From contig CABXOW010000009.1 in NCBI GenBank assembly GCA_902513955.1, forward strand, positions 1 to 57,769: DNA of 57,769 nucleotides, written 5' to 3'. The notes under the pieces were generated by a model, which worked only from the letters and a program-made list of their open reading frames with translations, was not told where the DNA came from and made no database searches. Below, piece after piece: positions 44,925-53,087 of the stretch (position 1 is its first letter; every line of letters starts with the position of its first letter). Origin of the DNA: an uncultured Pelagibacteraceae bacterium. GTDB taxonomy: Bacteria; Pseudomonadota; Alphaproteobacteria; Pelagibacterales; Pelagibacteraceae. The translations under genes were made by a program, and so were the position numbers.

Positions 44925-45937
44925 TTTTTTACACCGAGTCTTTCCTGTGCAGCTTTCGAGGTTGTTGTAAATTCAAATCTTAATTTTTCATCTGGTTTTG
45001 CATACTTAAAGCACCCTCTCGCAGCTAGTGCCCCTTCATGAAAACCTGAAAGAATTAATTTTAATTTTCCTGGATATGAGCAAATATCACCAATTGCAAA
45101 TATTCCATTTATGTTTGTTTCAAAATTTTCAGTATTTACTTGAACTGTTTTTTTATCAATATTTAAACCCCAATCTAATATTGGGCCAAGTTGCATTATT
45201 AAACCAAAAAAGCCCAGAACATATTCAGTTTTAATATCTTTTATCTCACCATCATCATTTTTAATCTTTACTTCTTCAATCTTTTTATCACCTACTAATG
45301 AATCTATTTGATATTTTGTATATAAATTAAGTTTTCCTTGTTCATGAAGTTCTTTAACTTTTTGAACACTAGATTCTACACCTCTAAAACCTTCTCTTCT
45401 GTGTATTAAATTTACTTTTGAAGTATTTGAAAGTTCAATCGCCCAGTCAAGAGCAGAGTCTCCTCCTCCAAATATAGAAATTGTTTTGTCTTTAAAAATA
45501 GTTTTATCTTTAATTGAATAAAACAAAGAAGTTTCCTCAAATTTTTCACTTTCTTTTACAGGAAATTTTCTTGGCTCAAAAGATCCTACTCCACCGGCAA
45601 TCACTATACTTGCTACATCAAATTCTTTTTTTCCGTTTGTTTTAACATGCCAACGATCTTCTACTTTTTTGAGTTCTTCTACTCTTTCATTTAAATGAAA
45701 TTTGACATTAAAAGGTTTTATTTGTTGCAAAAGATTATTAGTCAACTCTTCACCTGTGCACTCAGGAAAGGCTGGAATATCATAAATTGGCTTATCAGGA
45801 TAAAGCTCTATGCACTGACCACCTGCTTTATCTAAATTATCTACAATTTCACAACTTAGTCCAATAATTCCAAGTTGATGAGCACAAAATAAACCTGAGG
45901 GTCCTGCTCCAATAATTAATACGTCTGTTTTATTCAT
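44921..45937 (-). CDS. Thioredoxin-reductase-like ferredoxin--NADP+ reductase
   Basis: A 338-residue flavoprotein. FAD-binding DVLIIGAGPSGLFCAHQLG at the N-terminus, NADPH-binding SIFGGGDSALDWAIE near residue 155, and the C-terminal FAD segment GIFAIGDICSYPGKLKLILSGF. The CxxC of true thioredoxin reductases is absent, as in the TrxR-like FNR group. It directly follows a [2Fe-2S] ferredoxin gene (TAAATG junction), so it most likely reduces that ferredoxin with NADPH. Confidence 0.9.
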   Translation of the reverse strand: MNKTDVLIIGAGPSGLFCAHQLGIIGLSCEIVDNLDKAGGQCIELYPDKPIYDIPAFPECTGEELTNNLLQQIKPFNVKFHLNERVEELKKVEDRWHVKTNGKKEFDVASIVIAGGVGSFEPRKFPVKESEKFEETSLFYSIKDKTIFKDKTISIFGGGDSALDWAIELSNTSKVNLIHRREGFRGVESSVQKVKELHEQGKLNLYTKYQIDSLVGDKKIEEVKIKNDDGEIKDIKTEYVLGFFGLIMQLGPILDWGLNIDKKTVQVNTENFETNINGIFAIGDICSYPGKLKLILSGFHEGALAARGCFKYAKPDEKLRFEFTTTSKAAQERLGVKK

Positions 45938-46258
45938 TTAACTTTGCTTAGATGGAATATTAACAATTAAACCATCAAGTTCATCAGAGATAATTAACTG
46001 ACAACTTAATCTACTATTATTTTTTGGTTCATAAGCCATATCCAACATATCTTCTTCTCCATCTTCCTTTGCTGGAAGCTTGTCTAGCCATTCTTCATTA
46101 ACATATACATGGCAAGTAGCACAAGCCATACCACCTCCACAATCTGCATCAATACCTGGAATATCATTTTGAACAGCACCTTCCATTACTGAAAGACCTT
46201 TTTGAACATCGATCGTATGAGTTTTATCGTCATGCGTATTATAAATTATTTTTGCCAT
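45938..46258 (-). CDS. [2Fe-2S] ferredoxin, adrenodoxin type
   Basis: A 106-residue electron carrier. The cluster ligands Cys40, Cys46, Cys49 and Cys86 follow the adrenodoxin spacing C-x5-C-x2-C-x36-C ([19 protein letters not shown]). It lies between the reductase and a di-iron desaturase gene, giving a complete NADPH-FNR-ferredoxin-desaturase chain in gene order. Confidence 0.93.
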   Translation of the reverse strand: MAKIIYNTHDDKTHTIDVQKGLSVMEGAVQNDIPGIDADCGGGMACATCHVYVNEEWLDKLPAKEDGEEDMLDMAYEPKNNSRLSCQLIISDELDGLIVNIPSKQS

Positions 46259-46318
46259 TAATTATATATATGCTCTTATAAAAATAGAACAAGTAGGTAA
46301 ACTGTTCTTAATCTATTT

Positions 46319-47320
46319 TCAAACATTTTGTAAATGCGGTAAGTCTTTTTTTAGAAAATAATTAGCATCTTTAGATTGTTTAACTAACGTAGGAATAATT
46401 TCCTTATAAGCATCTATTAGACCATTATTAGGTTTTGGCAGTTGACCTTTAATATGATGATGTAATTTATCAAGATTGTATGATGGAACAGTTGGAAACA
46501 TATGGTGAGTTAAATGATATTCCATTCTCCAATATAAAAAACTTAAAATAGGATTTAGATACATTTCTCTTGCAGAAAGTCTATGATCTTTTAGGTTTCT
46601 AGCTAATCCTGCATGTTGAGTAAATGCCACAAGCTTATGCAAAGTTTTTCCATAAAAATGAGGTAAAACAAGATACAAAACTGGCAACCAAGAATTTACA
46701 TAAATAGAAAATGAAATAACCAATAACCATATAAAAATGTATATTCTTGAAATAAGAATGCTTTTTGACTTTAATTTATCTGGAATACTATCTTTCATAA
46801 CTTTAGTTTCAATTCCTAGAGAATGTTTAATTACTTCAAAAGATATATCGTTTTTTATATAAACTAAATTTCCAAAAGGAATTATTTCTTTTATTAGCTT
46901 TGGAATAGTATTTTTTAAATCATTTCCATATTCAATTTCATGATCATAAGGATTTTCAGTTGAATAGGTGTTTCCGTGATGAATAAAATGAGTATATCTC
47001 CATCTTATTGGCTCAAAAAATGCCATGTAACAAGAAACATAATAAAAAAATTCATTTAAATAATTAGATTTAAAAGCAGTTCTGTGACCAGTTTCATGCC
47101 AAAGAGGGTTTGAAAAACAATAAATGTTTCCATAAATTAAAATCCAAAATATTCCCCATAAAGTTCCCCAAGTTAAATATGTACATAAACCGGTTAAAAC
47201 TAATAGACCAAAAAAAATTGAGACATGTTGCAAACCTTTTAAATCAGATTTTTTTGAAAGTTTTTTGAAGACTTCTATATCTACTTGGCATTTGTGCCAT
47301 TTATCTAGCTTAACATCCAT
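46319..47320 (-). CDS. Membrane fatty-acid desaturase family di-iron enzyme
   Basis: A 333-residue membrane protein with the three histidine boxes of the family: HETGH, HFIHHGNT (HxxHH) and HLTHHMFP (HxxHH), plus a further HHH near the C-terminus. Four hydrophobic helices are in the usual places. It probably inserts a double bond into, or hydroxylates, a lipid chain, with electrons from the adjacent ferredoxin. An alkane or carotenoid hydroxylase cannot be excluded. It lies just after the proteorhodopsin terminator. Confidence 0.85.
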   Translation of the reverse strand: MDVKLDKWHKCQVDIEVFKKLSKKSDLKGLQHVSIFFGLLVLTGLCTYLTWGTLWGIFWILIYGNIYCFSNPLWHETGHRTAFKSNYLNEFFYYVSCYMAFFEPIRWRYTHFIHHGNTYSTENPYDHEIEYGNDLKNTIPKLIKEIIPFGNLVYIKNDISFEVIKHSLGIETKVMKDSIPDKLKSKSILISRIYIFIWLLVISFSIYVNSWLPVLYLVLPHFYGKTLHKLVAFTQHAGLARNLKDHRLSAREMYLNPILSFLYWRMEYHLTHHMFPTVPSYNLDKLHHHIKGQLPKPNNGLIDAYKEIIPTLVKQSKDANYFLKKDLPHLQNV

Positions 47321-47338
47321 AACTTAAATTATTGTAGG

Positions 47339-47376
47339 AAAAAAAAGGGCAAGTACAAAAAATGTACCTGCCCTTT
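47339..47376 (-). terminator. Rho-independent terminator of proteorhodopsin
   Basis: 10-bp stem (47347-47356 with 47364-47373) with a 7-base loop, then eight T on the minus strand. The single mismatch in DNA becomes a G-U pair only in minus-strand RNA, which fixes its direction. It separates the highly expressed opsin from the desaturase cassette, with read-through possible. Confidence 0.9.
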
Positions 47377-47398
47377 AATTTAAACTTTTTAAGTAAAA

Positions 47399-48166
47399 CT
47401 ACCTAGCTCTTCTTCCGCCTGAACTAGTTGCAGCAGCCCAAATTACTAGACCAAATGCAATTTTGTTAATAAAGTCAGCTAAGTTGTAAACAACGTTAAG
47501 TGATTCAGCGTCTACACCACCTGTTAAGTAACCAAATACATAACCTAATGGATAAATTGCCCAACCTACTGTAACAATCATTCTCATTGCACCAAAAGCA
47601 GTTACAAGAGCTTTGTTTCCACTTTTTGCTGCAGCTTTTCCAGCATCACCTGAGAATACTTCATAAAGAATGTATACCCAACCAGCCATACCAATAATGA
47701 AACCAAGTGTAGAATTGATATATCCAGCTTCACCTAAGTATCCACCTACTAGCATAACAACAGAACCAAGTAGCAATCTCCAGAACATACCTGAGTTTGC
47801 TTTACCTACAGCTGCTAGAATTAAATAGAATTCAACCATTTGTAGTGGAACTGTAATTAACCAGTCAATGTATCTGTAAACAGTAGGTGAATCACCTGTG
47901 CTTACCCATACTTCTCTCATATACATATAGTGAATGAAAGCTATACCAGTTATTAGACCAGCAACGATAACTGAAGTTCTCCAGCCTGCTGATACATTGC
48001 CTGCTTCCATGAAAAAGAAAGCAGTTGCTGCTAACATTCCCATAGATATAACCCAAAACGAAATCCCAACGAAATCGTCTTGTGCTAACATGGCATCTGC
48101 GTTTGCAACACCTGTAACGCCTAATAACGCAACAGCTGTAAGAGCAAACAATTTAAGTTTTTTCAT
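47399..48166 (-). CDS. Proteorhodopsin, blue-absorbing type
   Basis: Light-driven outward proton pump with seven helices and bound retinal. The 255 residues include a cleavable signal peptide (1-23, ends VANA). By alignment with green proteorhodopsin (offset +4): proton acceptor Asp101 (97) with His79 (75), proton donor Glu112 (108), retinal Schiff-base Lys235 (231), and Gln109 at the spectral-tuning position (105). Gln there gives blue absorption. The GAGGGAG ribosome-binding site is strong. The gene has its own terminator. No retinal-synthesis gene is in the window. Confidence 0.97.
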   Translation of the reverse strand: MKKLKLFALTAVALLGVTGVANADAMLAQDDFVGISFWVISMGMLAATAFFFMEAGNVSAGWRTSVIVAGLITGIAFIHYMYMREVWVSTGDSPTVYRYIDWLITVPLQMVEFYLILAAVGKANSGMFWRLLLGSVVMLVGGYLGEAGYINSTLGFIIGMAGWVYILYEVFSGDAGKAAAKSGNKALVTAFGAMRMIVTVGWAIYPLGYVFGYLTGGVDAESLNVVYNLADFINKIAFGLVIWAAATSSGGRRAR

Positions 48167-48204
48167 AAAAAACTCCCTCTTTAGTTAGTTTTTATTTATT
48201 TTGT

Positions 48205-48234
48205 TTATATAAACTAGACTTAGGTTTCCCTAAG
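48205..48234 (-). promoter_or_regulatory. Proteorhodopsin promoter region with inverted repeat
   Basis: CTTAGG-TTTC-CCTAAG (48219-48234) is a perfect 6-bp inverted repeat. Seventeen bases separate its upstream half from TATATA (48206-48211) on the minus strand, so the repeat occupies the -35 position where no good TTGACA exists. It may be a regulator site. The leader to the ATG is about 35 nt. Confidence 0.4.
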
Positions 48235-48379
48235 CCAAGATTGTGGTTAAATATCAAATTAAATTAGATAAATGAAGAATTAATTGCGACTAATTCTCAT
48301 TGATTTTACTTAATTTTTAAAATTAAATACAATTTATAAGTTAAAAACCAACAAAATAAGGAAAATCGAATCAAATTTT

Positions 48380-50293
48380 ATGTCCAAGAAATTTCAAGAT
48401 ATTTATGATCATTCTTTAAAAAATCCTGAAAAATTTTGGCAAGAAGCATCTGAAGATATTTTTTGGTTTAAAAAACCAGCAAAAATTTTAAATAAATCTA
48501 ACCCCCCTTTTTACAAATGGTTTGAAGATGGGGTAACCAACACATGTTATAACGCTTTAGACATCCATATTGATCAAGGAAAAGGAAAAAAAACTGCATT
48601 AATCTACGACAGTCCTATTACAGGCAACAAAAGTAAGTTCACTTATGAAGAGTTGAGGTCGAAAGTTTCAAAATTTGCAGGAGCTTTAAAAGCTCAAGGA
48701 ACTAATAAGGGGGATAGAGTAATCATATATATGCCAATGATTCCTGAGGCAGTAATTGCTATGCTTGCATGTGCAAGAATTGGTGTAATCCACTCAGTCG
48801 TCTTTGGTGGTTTTGCATCAAATGAGTTGGCAAGCAGAATTGATGATAGCAAAGCAAAAGTATTAGTAACGGCATCTTGCGGTTTTGAACCCGGAAGAAC
48901 AGTTGAATACAAGCCTCTAGTTGATGAGGCCGTAAAAATTGCCAATCACAAAATTGAAAAGATGATATTGTTTCAAAGACCAGGTCATGAAGTAAAATTA
49001 AATGCCCCAATTGAGGTTAGCTGGAATGAGGTTATTTCAAATGCATCCAACGTGGATTGTGAAGAAATGAATTCTAATGAACTTGCTTATATTCTTTATA
49101 CTTCAGGCACAACCGGAACACCCAAAGGAATAGTAAGAGATATTGGTGGTCACATAGTAGCTTTAAAATGGACTATGAAAAATATCTACAATATTGATAC
49201 AGATGATATTTGGTGGTCGGCTAGTGATATTGGGTGGATAGTCGGGCACTCTTACATTGTTTACGCGCCATTGTTTAAAGGATGCACTACAGTTTTATTT
49301 GAAGGAAAACCTGTTGGCACTCCAGATGCTGGTGCATTTTGGAAAATTATCTCAGACTATAAAGTAAAATCATTATTTACAGCACCGACAGCATTTAGAG
49401 CAATAAAGAAAGAAGATCCAGAAGGTAAATTTTTTTCTAAATATGATTTAAGCAGTTTTGAAAGCTTATTTCTTGCAGGAGAAAGAGCTGATCCAGACAC
49501 AATTAAATGGGCAGAAAATTTACTTAGGGTTCCAGTAATTGATCATTGGTGGCAAACAGAGACTAGTTGGGCAATTAGTTCAAATTGCACAGGAATAGAG
49601 ATGATGGAAACAAAATATGGCTCAGCCTGCAAAGCAGTGCCAGGTTATGATGTAAAAATCATTAAACCAGATCAGTCTCTAGCAAAACCAAATGAAATGG
49701 GAGATATAGTTGTAAAGCTACCTTTGCCTCCAGGAACATTCCCAACATTATGGAATGCAGATCAAAGATATAAAGAAAACTATATGTCTAATTATGATGG
49801 ATATTATCAAACTTATGATGCAGGCCATATAGATGATGATGGATATATTTGGATTATGTCTAGAACTGATGACATTATAAATGTTGCTGGTCACAGATTA
49901 TCAACTGGTGCAATAGAAGAAGTATTATCAGAACATCAATCTGTAGCAGAATGTGCGGTACTAGGAATTGCAGATAAATTAAAAGGTCAATTACCAATTG
50001 GTTTGGTAGTTTTAAAGTCTGGCGTTGATAAAGAAAATGAGACAATATCAAAGGAATGCATACAAATGGTAAGGGATAAGATTGGACCAGTTGCCGCGTT
50101 TAAAGTGGTGATAGTTATTAAAAGATTACCTAAAACAAGATCTGGAAAAATATTGAGAGGAACTATAAGAAAAATTGCAGATAATGTTGAATACAAAGTT
50201 CCACCTACAATCGATGATCCAGCAATTTTAACTGAGATTAAGGAAGATTTAATTAAACATAAAATTTTAAACAATGATTTTAGGCAGCTCTAA
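48380..50293 (+). CDS. prpE: Propionyl-CoA synthetase / acyl-CoA ligase (PrpE type)
   Basis: Activates propionate (possibly acetate) to the CoA thioester through an acyl-AMP. The 637 residues match PrpE along their length, e.g. NPPFYKWFEDG, VIYMPMIPEA, IHSVVFGGFAS and SASDIGWVVGHSY-like WWSASDIGWIVGHSYIVYA. The P-loop TSGTTGTPKG is at 241-250, and the acetylatable Lys lies in PKTRSGKILRG near the C-terminus. It is divergent from proteorhodopsin. Its 3' end overlaps a remnant cytidylyltransferase gene by 27 nt. Confidence 0.88.
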   Translation: MSKKFQDIYDHSLKNPEKFWQEASEDIFWFKKPAKILNKSNPPFYKWFEDGVTNTCYNALDIHIDQGKGKKTALIYDSPITGNKSKFTYEELRSKVSKFAGALKAQGTNKGDRVIIYMPMIPEAVIAMLACARIGVIHSVVFGGFASNELASRIDDSKAKVLVTASCGFEPGRTVEYKPLVDEAVKIANHKIEKMILFQRPGHEVKLNAPIEVSWNEVISNASNVDCEEMNSNELAYILYTSGTTGTPKGIVRDIGGHIVALKWTMKNIYNIDTDDIWWSASDIGWIVGHSYIVYAPLFKGCTTVLFEGKPVGTPDAGAFWKIISDYKVKSLFTAPTAFRAIKKEDPEGKFFSKYDLSSFESLFLAGERADPDTIKWAENLLRVPVIDHWWQTETSWAISSNCTGIEMMETKYGSACKAVPGYDVKIIKPDQSLAKPNEMGDIVVKLPLPPGTFPTLWNADQRYKENYMSNYDGYYQTYDAGHIDDDGYIWIMSRTDDIINVAGHRLSTGAIEEVLSEHQSVAECAVLGIADKLKGQLPIGLVVLKSGVDKENETISKECIQMVRDKIGPVAAFKVVIVIKRLPKTRSGKILRGTIRKIADNVEYKVPPTIDDPAILTEIKEDLIKHKILNNDFRQL

Positions 50294-50413
50294 CTTTTTG
50301 AAAATAATATCCATCAATGTTGTACCCGCAAAAGGTTTTAACATTTTGCCTGGCACTCTCTCAGAACTTAATCTTGCTTGAACTATTACAAATATATCAT
50401 TTATATCTTTCAT
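50267..50413 (-). pseudogene. 5' remnant of a sugar cytidylyltransferase gene (SpsF/NeuA-like)
   Basis: A 48-codon frame from ATG at 50413 reads IFVIVQARLSSERVPGKMLK followed by PFAGTTLMDIIFKKLELP and stops just inside the prpE 3' end. The QAR-x-x-S-x-R-x-PGKMLKP motif is the nucleotide-binding signature at the start of CMP-sugar synthetases, proteins of about 230-250 residues. Everything after the first 45 residues is missing. It fills the gap between convergent prpE and ppdK, so it looks like a leftover from a deletion. No full copy exists in the window. Confidence 0.7.
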
Positions 50414-50420
50414 AATTATT

Positions 50421-53087
50421 TCAAATATTTATTTTTTTTATTTCAGCTTGTGCAGCTGATAGTCTAGCAATTGGAACTCTGTATGGCGAACAAGAAATAT
50501 AATTTAAACCTGCCTTAGAACAAAACTCTATACTTTTGGGATCTCCACCATGTTCTCCACAAATGCCTAGTTTTAATTTTTTATTTTGGCTTTTTCCTTT
50601 TTCTACAGCTATTTCGACTAATTCTGCAACTCCATCGTCAATTGATACAAATGGATCAATTAAAAATATTTTGTTATCTAAATAATCATTTAAAAATTTT
50701 CCACTATCATCTCTACTAATTCCAAATGTTGTTTGTGTTAAATCATTAGTTCCAAAACTAAAAAATTCTGCATGTTTTGCGATTTCTTTTGCTTTTATTG
50801 CTGCTCTTGGAAGTTCAATCATTGTTCCAACCATAAATTCTACTTTAATTTTATGTTCTTTTTGAACCTTGCTAGCAATGTTAATAACTAAATCTTTCAT
50901 TATTTTAATTTCAGCTTCAGTAGAAACCAAAGGAATCATAATCTCTGGATATGCTGATTTGATTTTTTTCTTTTTAAGTTCAGCTAAGGCTTCAAAAATA
51001 GCTCTACATTGCATTTCATAAATCTCTGGGAAAGATATACCAAGTCTACAACCTCTATGACCCAACATTGGGTTTTGTTCATGAAGTTCTTCTATTCGCG
51101 ACTCTACCTCTTTAAACGAAAGACTGACCACATTTGATACTTCACTAATTTCTTTTTCTGTTCTAGGTAAAAATTCATGAAGAGGAGGATCTAACAATCT
51201 GACTGTAACAGGCAGACCGCTCATAATTTTGAAAATTTCTACAAAATCTTTTTTTTGGTGAGGTAAAAGTTTCTCAAGTGCTTTTGCTCTATCTTCTTTA
51301 TTTTTAGATAAAATCATTTCACGAACAGACAAGATTCTTTCTTCATCAAAAAACATGTGTTCTGTTCTACAAAGTCCGATCCCCTCTGCCCCAAAATCTT
51401 TAGCTATTTTAGTATCTTTAGGTGTTTCTGAATTAGATCTAATATTTAATTTTCTAAAACTATCTGCCCATGACATTAATTTCGAAAAGTCACCTGAAAT
51501 TTCTGGTTTTACTGTTGCAACACTTCCTGAAATAATTCTACCTGTTGATCCATCAATCGTTATAACTTCACCTTCTTTTATTTCTACTGATGAAGTTTTG
51601 AATGATTTGTTCTCATAATTAATATCAATTTCACTAGAACCAGAAACACAAGGTCTGCCCATTCCTCTTGCAACAACAGCTGCATGACTTGTCATTCCAC
51701 CTCTTGCAGTCAAAATTCCTTTAGCTGCATTCATTCCTTGAATATCTTCTGGTGATGTCTCCACTCTAACTAAAATTGTATCTTGCATCATCCCAGTTAA
51801 TCTTTCAGCCTCTTCAGAGGTAAAAACGACTTTTCCACTAGCCGCACCTGGGGAAGCTGGCAAACCATTAGCTATAACATTTATTGAGCTTTTTTCATCC
51901 AAGGTAGGGTGGAGTAAAGCATCTAAAGAATTAGGATCAATCCTTAGGACAGCTTCTTTTTTTGAAATTAATTTTTCTCCTACCATATCAACTGCAATCT
52001 TTACTGCTGATTTAGCTGTTCTTTTTCCAGATCTAGTTTGTAACATCCATAGTTTTTTATTTTCAACTGTGAATTCTACATCTTGCATATCTTTATAATG
52101 TTTTTCTAATTTTTTTAAAATTTTGTGAAGTTGCTTGTAAACATTTGGCATAACTTCCTCCATTGATGGAGCTTTTACTTTAGCTTGTTGTCTTGCTTTT
52201 TTTGTTATGTATTGAGGTGTTCTGGTTCCAGCTACAACATCTTCACCTTGTGCATTAATTAAATATTCACCATAAATTTCGTTTAATCCATCTGAAGGGT
52301 TTCTTGTAAATACCACCCCCGTTGCACAATCTTCACCCATATTACCAAAAACCATTAATTGTACATTTACTGCCGTACCCCACTCAGCGGGAATTTGATT
52401 TAATTTTCTATAAACTTTTGCTCTGTTACTTTCCCAACACAAAAATACTGCACTAATTGCTCCCAATAATTGCTGATAAACATCTTGTGGAAAATCTTTT
52501 TTGGCTTTTTCTTTAACAGTTCTTTTAAAATCAACTATCAAACCATCCCAATCATTTTCATCAAGATCCGTGTCTAAGAGAACTCCCTTTGTAAGCTTAT
52601 AATTTTCGATTAATTCTTCGAAATGATAGCCTTCGACTCCCATTACTACATTGCCATACATTTGTATAAATCTTCTATAGCTATCTTTAGCAAATCTTCC
52701 ATTTGAAGTTTTTAAAGCTAAGGCATTTACAGTCTTATCGTTTAAACCTAGGTTTAAAATTGTATCCATCATTCCTGGCATGGACACTCTTGCACCAGAT
52801 CTTACTGAAAGAAGTAAAGGATTTTTTAAATCACCAAATTTTTTACCTACATCTTTTTCAATAAACTTTAATTCTTTTTTTATTTGGGCAACTAAATTTT
52901 TATTCAATTTTTTTTTATCTTTATAAAAAAGCTCACATACTTTTGTTGAAATTGTAAATCCTGGTGGAACAGGTAGACCCATTCTTCCCATTTCAGATAA
53001 ATTAGCACCCTTACCTCCTAAAAAATTTTTAGGGTTTTTAATTTTTTTACTGTCTTTAGATTTAAAATTTAAAATTAGTTTTTTCAT
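50421..53087 (-). CDS. ppdK: Pyruvate, phosphate dikinase
   Basis: Interconverts pyruvate + ATP + Pi and PEP + AMP + PPi, allowing gluconeogenesis or PPi-linked glycolysis. The 888 residues have the usual domain order: ATP-grasp (GGKGANLSEM at the start), the swivelling phosphohistidine domain (GGMTSHAAVVARGMGRP) and the PEP-binding barrel ending with the catalytic Cys in GICGEHGGDP. It overlaps glyS by ATGA and is the last gene of the S49 peptidase-glyQ-glyS-ppdK operon. Confidence 0.97.
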   Translation of the reverse strand: MKKLILNFKSKDSKKIKNPKNFLGGKGANLSEMGRMGLPVPPGFTISTKVCELFYKDKKKLNKNLVAQIKKELKFIEKDVGKKFGDLKNPLLLSVRSGARVSMPGMMDTILNLGLNDKTVNALALKTSNGRFAKDSYRRFIQMYGNVVMGVEGYHFEELIENYKLTKGVLLDTDLDENDWDGLIVDFKRTVKEKAKKDFPQDVYQQLLGAISAVFLCWESNRAKVYRKLNQIPAEWGTAVNVQLMVFGNMGEDCATGVVFTRNPSDGLNEIYGEYLINAQGEDVVAGTRTPQYITKKARQQAKVKAPSMEEVMPNVYKQLHKILKKLEKHYKDMQDVEFTVENKKLWMLQTRSGKRTAKSAVKIAVDMVGEKLISKKEAVLRIDPNSLDALLHPTLDEKSSINVIANGLPASPGAASGKVVFTSEEAERLTGMMQDTILVRVETSPEDIQGMNAAKGILTARGGMTSHAAVVARGMGRPCVSGSSEIDINYENKSFKTSSVEIKEGEVITIDGSTGRIISGSVATVKPEISGDFSKLMSWADSFRKLNIRSNSETPKDTKIAKDFGAEGIGLCRTEHMFFDEERILSVREMILSKNKEDRAKALEKLLPHQKKDFVEIFKIMSGLPVTVRLLDPPLHEFLPRTEKEISEVSNVVSLSFKEVESRIEELHEQNPMLGHRGCRLGISFPEIYEMQCRAIFEALAELKKKKIKSAYPEIMIPLVSTEAEIKIMKDLVINIASKVQKEHKIKVEFMVGTMIELPRAAIKAKEIAKHAEFFSFGTNDLTQTTFGISRDDSGKFLNDYLDNKIFLIDPFVSIDDGVAELVEIAVEKGKSQNKKLKLGICGEHGGDPKSIEFCSKAGLNYISCSPYRVPIARLSAAQAEIKKINI

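Noticed and set aside
48167..48379. Riboswitch or tRNA in the longest intergenic region.
   Set aside because: Apart from the promoter-proximal dyad there is no stable stem, cloverleaf or conserved riboswitch core; the region is plain AT-rich DNA.
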